Assembly: GCA_963582065.1 (NCBI GenBank)
Contig: CAUZRQ010000013.1
Coordinates: 13,746-77,745, forward strand
DNA length: 64,000 nt
Direction: 5' to 3'
From: UBA8437 sp963582065
Lineage (GTDB): Bacteria; Planctomycetota; Planctomycetia; Planctomycetales; Planctomycetaceae
The position numbers were made by a program, and so were the translations under genes. Below, piece by piece: positions 44,309 to 50,786 of this stretch. Under the pieces are notes generated by a model that did no database searches, was not told the origin of the DNA, and worked only from the letters and a program-made list of their open reading frames with translations. How positions within the stretch are numbered: position 1 is the first letter of the stretch; each line of letters begins with the position of its first letter.

Positions 44309-46792
44309 ATGAGGACATTGAAGTCCATGCGGTTGGCTGTCGTTCTGCTGGTTCTCGGACCGGCGATTTCCCATGCGGAGGACGGCCGGCCGATCGACCT
44401 GTCGGGGTTGGCCCGGGTTGTCGTCCATCCGGACGTGGTGCGGATGAGCGGTCACCTGGAGCGGCAGCGGCTGGTCGTGACCGGAACGACCGCCGGTGGC
44501 AATGATGGTCCGCGGTGGGACCTCGGCCGGTTGGCGCGTTACGAGGCGGTTCCGGTGGGCGTGGTCGAGGTCACCGCCGACGGCGAGCTGATCGCTCGAC
44601 GGAGTGGGACCGCGGTGGTGCGGGTGACGGTCGGCAAGGTCCACTCTGAGGTGCGGGTGACGGTTCGCGACGGCGAGACGTTCCGACCGGTCAACTTCAC
44701 CAACGACATCAACCCGTTGCTGACCCGTTTGGGCTGCAACGGTGGGAGTTGCCACGGCAAGTCGAACGGGAGAGGTGGCTTTCGGTTGAGCCTGTTCGGG
44801 CATCATCCCGAGTGGGACTACGAATGGATCACCCAGGGCGGCCGGGGGCGGCGGATCTTCTCGGCGGCTCCAGGCCGGTCGCTGTTGCTGCGCAAGCCGA
44901 CCATGCAGATGCCACACGGTGGCGGTCGCCGGATGTCGGTCGATTCGGATGCCTATCGCCTGATCAGGCGATGGGTGCTGGAGGGAGCCGGACGGGGCGA
45001 GGCGGACGCCGCGAGGTTGGTGCGGATCGAAGTGTTTCCGGGCGAGGCGACGGTTCGTGCCGGACACTCGCAACAACTGGTCGTGACAGCCGTCTACGAC
45101 AACGGGGCGAGACGGGACCTGAGCCGGGTTGTCGAACTGCGGACCAACGACTCGAGCCTGATCGAGATCGACGGGACCGGGCTGGTGACAGCGGGCAAGC
45201 GGACCGGCCAGACGGCCGTGATCGCACTGCTGCAGGGGCATGTCGGCGTGTCGAGGCTGACCGTGCCGCTGGAGACTCCCAGGGCCGCCTGGCCGGAGTT
45301 TCCGATCGCCAACCTGGTCGACCGCCACGTCCAGAGGAAACTCAAGACACTCGGGGTCGCACCCTCGGCGGTGTGCAACGATTCGACGTTCCTGCGGCGT
45401 GTGACGCTGCACCTGGCCGGACGGATTCCTCGTCTCGACGACGTCGAGGCCTTCCTGGACGATGACTCGCCCCGGAAGCGAGTGGAGCTGGTCCGTCGGT
45501 TGCTGGGCTCACCCGAGTACGCCGACACGTTCGCCCAGAAGTGGTCGGCGTTGTTGAGAAACAAGCGACGGGGCCAGAAGGACCGGATTCCGGGGACGAT
45601 CAGCTTCCACCGCTGGATCCGGAACGCGATCGCTTCGGGGATGCCGTTCGACCAGTTCGTGCGTTCGATTCTGACGGCCACCGGCAACGTCAGCGTGTCA
45701 CCTCCTGCGCAATGGTATGCGGAGGTCCGGTACCTGGATCGCTACGTCGACGATACCGCACAGGTCTTTCTGGGACTCCGCATCGGCTGTGCCCGGTGTC
45801 ATCATCACCCCTTCGAGAACTTCACCCAGGGTGACTACTACGGCCTGGCGGCGTTCTTCACCCGGATTGGCCGTCGCGAGGGGATCGGGGTGGCCGAGCG
45901 GCGGGCCAACGAGACGGTTTTCATCAAGGCCGCCGGCAGCGTCAAGCACCCGGTCACCGGCAAGCTCGTCAAGCCGCATGGTCTGGGTGGTCCCGACCTG
46001 GACGTGCCGCCTTATGCCGATCCCAGGCACCGGCTGGTCGACTGGATGGCGACTCGCGAGAACCCGTATTTCGCTCGAGCGTTCGTCAACCGGATGTGGG
46101 CCCACTGCTTCGGACGCGGGCTGGTCGAACCGATCGACGACCTGCGAGTGACCAACCCGGCCACCAACCCGAAGTTGCTGAAGGCCCTCGCCGACGAGTT
46201 CGTCGACAGCGGATTCAACATGCGGCGCGTGCTCGAGTTGATCACCACCAGCACGACCTACCAGCTCGACTCGTCTGCCAACGTCGACAATCTCGACGAG
46301 ACCCAGGGCCACTCGCGGTTCTATCCGCAGCGGCTCTCGGCCGAGAGCCTGCTCGATTCGATCGACCAGGTCACCGCCCGGCCCACCTCCTACGGCGGAT
46401 TGCCCGTCGGAACCCGTGCCATGCAACTGCCCGATGAGAACTACTCGAACCAGTTCCTCAAGCTCTTCGGGCGACCGCCTCGCGAAAGTGCCTGCGAGTG
46501 TGAGCGGACGGCAGAACCGAGCCTGTCTCAGTCGCTGTTCACCCTCAACGACAGCTTTCTTCTCGGGAAGATCTTCGATGCCAAGAGCCGCGCCGCGAAG
46601 CTGGCCACCGCCGACGGTGACCATGCTTCCCGGGTCCGCCGGTTGTTTCTGGTCGCTTTCTCGCGACCGGCGACTTCCGTCGAAGTCGAAAAGGCGGTCA
46701 AGTACATCGGTTCGGAGTCCGATTCCAAGACTGCCTACAGCAATCTGATGTGGGCGCTGATCAACACCAAGGAATTCCAGTACAATCACTAG
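44309..46792 (+). CDS. DUF1549 and DUF1553 domain protein, exported
   Basis: An 827-residue secreted protein (ATG 44309; an ATG at 44327 would give 821). A signal peptide (MRLAVVLLVLGPAISHA) is followed by a BIG2-like domain with VEVTADGELIARRSGTAVVRV. Next is a haem-like motif CNGGSCHGK, then a second BIG2-like segment, the DUF1549 domain with LGLRIGCARCHHHPFENF (a CARCH motif), and DUF1553 with RMWAHCFGRGLVEPIDDLR. Such proteins are a planctomycete hallmark and are nearly always paired with DUF1501, as here. Function is unproven; a role in degrading or binding extracellular polymers is often suggested. Confidence 0.9.
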   Translation: MRTLKSMRLAVVLLVLGPAISHAEDGRPIDLSGLARVVVHPDVVRMSGHLERQRLVVTGTTAGGNDGPRWDLGRLARYEAVPVGVVEVTADGELIARRSGTAVVRVTVGKVHSEVRVTVRDGETFRPVNFTNDINPLLTRLGCNGGSCHGKSNGRGGFRLSLFGHHPEWDYEWITQGGRGRRIFSAAPGRSLLLRKPTMQMPHGGGRRMSVDSDAYRLIRRWVLEGAGRGEADAARLVRIEVFPGEATVRAGHSQQLVVTAVYDNGARRDLSRVVELRTNDSSLIEIDGTGLVTAGKRTGQTAVIALLQGHVGVSRLTVPLETPRAAWPEFPIANLVDRHVQRKLKTLGVAPSAVCNDSTFLRRVTLHLAGRIPRLDDVEAFLDDDSPRKRVELVRRLLGSPEYADTFAQKWSALLRNKRRGQKDRIPGTISFHRWIRNAIASGMPFDQFVRSILTATGNVSVSPPAQWYAEVRYLDRYVDDTAQVFLGLRIGCARCHHHPFENFTQGDYYGLAAFFTRIGRREGIGVAERRANETVFIKAAGSVKHPVTGKLVKPHGLGGPDLDVPPYADPRHRLVDWMATRENPYFARAFVNRMWAHCFGRGLVEPIDDLRVTNPATNPKLLKALADEFVDSGFNMRRVLELITTSTTYQLDSSANVDNLDETQGHSRFYPQRLSAESLLDSIDQVTARPTSYGGLPVGTRAMQLPDENYSNQFLKLFGRPPRESACECERTAEPSLSQSLFTLNDSFLLGKIFDAKSRAAKLATADGDHASRVRRLFLVAFSRPATSVEVEKAVKYIGSESDSKTAYSNLMWALINTKEFQYNH

Positions 46793-46816
46793 CCGCAGTC
46801 GGTCAGGAATCCTCGC

Positions 46817-48232
46817 ATGACTCATTCCGCCACCCGTTGTCGTGGCCCGATCGACCGCCGCAGTTTCCTGAAGATCGGTGGCCTGTCGCTGGGAGCACTC
46901 TCCAGCGGACTCTCGCCCGATTTGGCCGGCCTGCTGGCGGCCGAGGCGGCCGGCGAAGCTCTCGACAAGGACTTCTCGGTCATCCTCTTCTGGGCCAATG
47001 GCGGTCCGAGCCATCTCGAGACCTTCGACATGAAGCCCGAGGCTCCGGCCGAGTACCGGGGTGAGTTCCGGCCGATTTCGACCAATGTTCCGGGGATGGA
47101 CATCTGCGAATTGCTGCCGAACCTGGCGAGGATGGGCGAAAAATATTCGATCGTCCGTAGCCTGTTTCACAACCGCAACGAGCACTCCGGCGGCACCTGC
47201 CGGTTCCTCAGCGGCTACACGCCCAAGGCGGCCAACCCGGCCGACGCCGAGTACCCCGAGTTGGGCTCGGTGGTGGCCAAGCGGTTGGAGGACCAGGTCG
47301 AGGATATTCCGCTGTTCGTGGCCAACACGAAGTTCTACGGCGGTGGCCCGGCCTACCTCGGGGCGGCCTACTCGGCCTTCATGCCCAACAGCAACTCGAT
47401 CACTTCCAGTGGAGCCAACCGTTACGATCCGGTTCCGCTGTTCGGTGCCAAGGACGGCCAGTTGTCGGCTCGCGAAACCGCCCTGGCGTCGCTCCGCAAG
47501 CGCAACTCTCTGCTGTCGGAATTTGACGTGTTCCGTCGCGAACTGGACCGGTCGGGGTCGATGGACGCGCTCGACAAGTTCCGTCGGCGGGCGGTGGCGA
47601 TGCTGACCAGTCCGCGGACTGCCCGGGCATTCGACCTGACGAAGGAACCCGAAAGCGTCCATCAGCGGTACGGCAAGACACACTGGGGCCGCAGCCTGCT
47701 GTTGTCGCGTCGCCTGGTCGAGCACGGGGCACGATTCGTCCAGATGCAGGCGACCTTCCGGTTGAAGAAGGAGAATGGCCGGACCAGCAACTGGGACGAC
47801 CACAGCGTCAATGCCGACATCTTCAAGGCCTACCGCGAGCGGATGCCGGTCTTCGACCAGGCGGTTCCTGCGCTGATCAACGATCTCTACGACCGGGGCC
47901 TGAACGAGAAAGTCCTGTTCATCTTCTGCGGCGAGTTCGGTCGCACGCCGAAGATCCGGCACCAGGACAAGGCGACCAAGAGGCCGGGTCGTGACCACTG
48001 GGCCCGCTCGATGAGCATTTTCCTGTCCGGTGGCGGCCTGAAGATGGGCCAGGTGATCGGAGCGACCAACTCGCGGGGCGAGGACCCGGTGCGAAGGGTG
48101 ATGAACAGCAACTGCCTGCTGTCGACGGTTTACCGGCGGTTCGGCGTGAACACCGAACACCACTTCTTCGACAACACCGGTCGCCCGGTTCCGATCCTGA
48201 CCGACGGCGAGCCGATCAGCGAGTTGTTGTAG
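46817..48232 (+). CDS. DUF1501 domain-containing protein (Tat-exported)
   Basis: A 471-residue protein. The N-terminus has a twin-arginine motif RRSFLK (residues 14-19) and a hydrophobic segment, so it is exported folded. The DUF1501 core belongs to the alkaline phosphatase/sulfatase superfamily: ILFWANGGPSHLETFDMKP, RSLFHNRNEHSGGT, GEFGRTPKIR and GRDHWARSMSIFLSGGG carry the metal-binding residues. It follows its usual DUF1553 partner by 24 nt. The last gene of the unit, it converges on the selenoprotein gene. Confidence 0.92.
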   Translation: MTHSATRCRGPIDRRSFLKIGGLSLGALSSGLSPDLAGLLAAEAAGEALDKDFSVILFWANGGPSHLETFDMKPEAPAEYRGEFRPISTNVPGMDICELLPNLARMGEKYSIVRSLFHNRNEHSGGTCRFLSGYTPKAANPADAEYPELGSVVAKRLEDQVEDIPLFVANTKFYGGGPAYLGAAYSAFMPNSNSITSSGANRYDPVPLFGAKDGQLSARETALASLRKRNSLLSEFDVFRRELDRSGSMDALDKFRRRAVAMLTSPRTARAFDLTKEPESVHQRYGKTHWGRSLLLSRRLVEHGARFVQMQATFRLKKENGRTSNWDDHSVNADIFKAYRERMPVFDQAVPALINDLYDRGLNEKVLFIFCGEFGRTPKIRHQDKATKRPGRDHWARSMSIFLSGGGLKMGQVIGATNSRGEDPVRRVMNSNCLLSTVYRRFGVNTEHHFFDNTGRPVPILTDGEPISELL

Positions 48233-48247
48233 ATCTCCCGGCGTTGT

Positions 48248-48838
48248 TCACTCGAACTGTGCCGGTGGAGTCTCGAGGTCGCGGTAACCGGATTTGGCCA
48301 GTCCGAAGGCGTCGGCGACGCGGTTGAAGAACGCGAACATCGCCGTGACGTAGACCGCCTCGGCGATCTGTTGATCGGTCCAGCCCGCCTCGCGGAGAGC
48401 GGCCACCTCCTCGTCGGTTGTCTCGGCCGGTTCCAGTGTCAGTCGCTTGACGAATTCCAGCAATCGGCGATGCGGCTCGTCGACGTCCGCGTCGTCGAGG
48501 TTGGCTTGTTCGAGCGAGGCGACGACGGAGTTGTCTTCATCCTGCAACTGCAGGAAATGGGCGTGGGCGTCGGTTCAGTATTCACACCGATTCAGGGCCG
48601 AGACGTATGTCGCAATCGCCTCCTTCTGTCGCCTGTCGAGGTGTCCGTCGGTGAAGTGCAGTCCGTAGGAGGCCTGCATGACCTGGGCCAGGAAGTCGGG
48701 GCGGGCCGAGAAGCACTTGAGGATCTCGGGCATTCCGCCGCGTTCGGGGTTCTGGGCCCGCCACGCCCCGTAGATCTCGGCCAACTCGCCGGTGGCCTGG
48801 TCATCTTCGACCCACGCTATCCTGGGCGATTCGCTCAT
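48248..48838 (-). CDS. AhpD-like peroxidase-related protein, candidate selenoprotein (CxxU)
   Basis: A 196-residue protein if TGA at 48577-48575 is read as selenocysteine; otherwise translation would stop after 87 residues. The family motif is CxxCxxxH, in which both Cys are redox-active. Here it is C85-E-Y-U88-T-D-A-H92, so the TGA sits exactly at the second Cys. The same frame continues for 108 codons and encodes the conserved AhpD/CMD C-terminus (EAGWTDQQIAEAVYVTAMF and FNRVADAFG). ATG 48838 is 4 nt after the UnbV gene stop, with GAGG upstream, so this is the last gene of that operon. TGA is an ordinary stop elsewhere in the window. The alternative is a Cys-to-stop mutation. Confidence 0.75.
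48540..48555 (-). promoter_or_regulatory. Candidate bacterial SECIS stem-loop
   Basis: On the minus strand TCCTGCA (48555-48549) and TGCAGGA (48546-48540) form a perfect 7-bp inverted repeat. If the innermost A-U pair is opened, the 6-bp stem has an AGUU loop with G as the second nucleotide, starting 25 nt after the TGA. Those are the features expected of bacterial SECIS elements (loop G, distance about 16-37 nt). Confidence 0.55.
48575..48577 (-). other. In-frame TGA, proposed selenocysteine codon 88
   Basis: TGA on the minus strand between codons for CEY and TDAHAH. It replaces the second Cys codon of the CxxCxxxH motif. Confidence 0.75.
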
Positions 48839-48842
48839 CGTG

Positions 48843-50786
48843 TCATTTCCTCTTCGAATCGGTTGTCGTGTCGACGTGAGTGATCTCGTGCAGGGCGTCG
48901 ATCTTCGGGCCGGCCATCTCCTGGGTGGTTCCATCCGGCCAGCGAACGACCAGTTTCTCGATCCGGTCGATCCGGCCCAGTCCGAAGGTGACCGGGAGTT
49001 CGGACTGCGAGAGATAGCTGCGGGTGGGCATGACCTGCTGGCTACGAACACCTTCGCTGGTGTGGATGTCGACCCAGGTGCCGATCGCCGTGCTGTTGAC
49101 CCGGTTGGTACCGGTCAGCCGGACTCTCAGCCAGTGGTGTCCCAGTTGCTGGTCGTTGCGGAGCAGCCGGGGACGTCCGCCGACGGAGGTGATCAGCAGG
49201 TCGAGGTCTCCGTCTCCATCGATGTCGGCAAAGCTGGCTCCTCGGCCGACCATCCGCTCGACGAAGTCCTTGCCGCACTGGGACGGTTCGAGTGCCACGA
49301 ACTCGTTCTCGAATTCCGGGCCGCAGTTCCACAGCAATTGAGGAGGTTGCTCGTAGTGCTGGCTGGGCTGCACCAGGTTGATGTCCGCTTCGAGGTGCCC
49401 GTTGGCGGCGAAGATGTCGAGACGGCCGTCGAGGTCACTGTCGAAGAAGAAGACTCCGAAGGTCAGCTCGGGCCGGGTCAGCGGCGCGATGCCGTTGGAG
49501 ATCGCTTCGTCCTGGAACACGGGAAGTTGTTCGGCGAGCGTGCGGCGGACGTACAGCGCGGTCGTTTCGTTGGCGAAGTTGCCGATCGCGATCCCCAGTT
49601 CATCGGAGTTGCGGAAGCGGCCGATATCGATGCCCATCGCTCCGCGGGCGTTGCCGTTGGTGTCGAAGGCGACTCCCGCACTGCGACCTTCCTCCCTGAA
49701 CGTCCCGTCACCGTTGCCCAGGAACAGGAAGTTGCGGACCGTGTCGTTGGCGACGACCAGGTCAACGTGTCCGTCGCTGTTGAGGTCGGCGAAGGCCACG
49801 CCCAGCGACTTGGCCAGCGGGATGTTGGTGCTTGCGTTTCGGACCTCGATCCCCGACCTGGTGGTGGCGTCCTCGAACGTCCCGTCACCGTTGTTGAGGT
49901 AGAGATAGGAGGCGCTGCCGGGGAACTTCTGTGGTTGGCCGTAGGCACGGAGCTTGCCGTCGAGCGTGAAGTTCTGGGCGAGGTCGAAGTCCTTGCTCCA
50001 GCCGACGTAGTTGCAGACGAACAGGTCGAGATCTCCGTCGGCATCGGCGTCGAAGAACCCGCAACTGGAACTCCACGCGGTTGCCTTGCCGGCCACCCCG
50101 GCCGTTTCGGTGACGTCCTCGAACCGGTCACCGGTGTTGCGGAACAGCCGGTTGTGGCCGACGGCCGAGATGAACAGGTCGGTTCGTCCGTCGTTGTCGA
50201 AATCGCCGACGGCGACTCCCATGCCGTAAAGCGACACGTCCAGGCCGCGCTGTTTCGTGACATCGGCGAACCGGCCCTTTCCGTCGTTGGCGTAGAGGGC
50301 CGGGCGAGCCGGTTGTGCGGGCTTGGGACGGGTGTCCCAGTCCCAGCGGCGTGAGTTGACCAGCAGCAGGTCCTGGTCACCGTCACCGTCGAAATCGAAA
50401 AACGCACAGCCGCCACCCATTGTCTCGGGCAGCAGCTTGTCGCCGTAGGCTCCGTTTTCGTGGACGAAATCGATGCCGGCTTCGTCGGTGATGTCGGTGA
50501 ACGTCACCGTCGGGATCTCGGCCTGCGGACGCTCGGGCACCTGCGGCACTTCCAGCGGCGCCCGCGGGGTGACCGTTTCGGTCTCCTGTTCGAAATACCC
50601 TGCTCCAACCAGGACGCCCCCGATCACGACGGCGGCCAGTGCGAAGACGGCCAGTGATCTCCAGAGCGCCGTCGTGATGACCGTATCGTCCTGCTCCACC
50701 GTATCGGGATCGTAGTCCGGTGACTCGTCGACCGACGACTCGGGCACCTGTGGCGTGATGTTCGGCTCGGGAGGCTGATCGCTCAT
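48843..50786 (-). CDS. CRTAC1-family FG-GAP/ASPIC-UnbV protein, membrane-anchored
   Basis: A 647-residue protein. An acidic N-terminus precedes one membrane segment (SLAVFALAAVVIGGVLVGAGYF, residues about 45-66, cited as a region). FG-GAP repeats follow with calcium-type loops (FFDFDGDGDQDLLLVN, VGDFDNDGRTDLFISA, FFDADADGDLDLFVCN, FFDSDLDGRLDIFAAN). The C-terminal UnbV domain has GTWVDIHTSEG and FGLGRIDRIEKLVVRWPDG. It starts inside the stop of the multihaem cytochrome gene (4-base overlap) and ends 4 nt before the AhpD-like gene. Confidence 0.88.
   Translation of the reverse strand: MSDQPPEPNITPQVPESSVDESPDYDPDTVEQDDTVITTALWRSLAVFALAAVVIGGVLVGAGYFEQETETVTPRAPLEVPQVPERPQAEIPTVTFTDITDEAGIDFVHENGAYGDKLLPETMGGGCAFFDFDGDGDQDLLLVNSRRWDWDTRPKPAQPARPALYANDGKGRFADVTKQRGLDVSLYGMGVAVGDFDNDGRTDLFISAVGHNRLFRNTGDRFEDVTETAGVAGKATAWSSSCGFFDADADGDLDLFVCNYVGWSKDFDLAQNFTLDGKLRAYGQPQKFPGSASYLYLNNGDGTFEDATTRSGIEVRNASTNIPLAKSLGVAFADLNSDGHVDLVVANDTVRNFLFLGNGDGTFREEGRSAGVAFDTNGNARGAMGIDIGRFRNSDELGIAIGNFANETTALYVRRTLAEQLPVFQDEAISNGIAPLTRPELTFGVFFFDSDLDGRLDIFAANGHLEADINLVQPSQHYEQPPQLLWNCGPEFENEFVALEPSQCGKDFVERMVGRGASFADIDGDGDLDLLITSVGGRPRLLRNDQQLGHHWLRVRLTGTNRVNSTAIGTWVDIHTSEGVRSQQVMPTRSYLSQSELPVTFGLGRIDRIEKLVVRWPDGTTQEMAGPKIDALHEITHVDTTTDSKRK

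Noticed and set aside
45698..48163. 821-residue minus-strand frame opposite DUF1553 and DUF1501
   Set aside because: It covers two well-supported genes and has the composition of an antisense frame.
48248..48547. Separate 99-residue ORF starting at TTG 48547
   Set aside because: It is in frame with the upstream AhpD-like part and encodes only the C-terminal half of that family. It is better read as one gene with an internal TGA.
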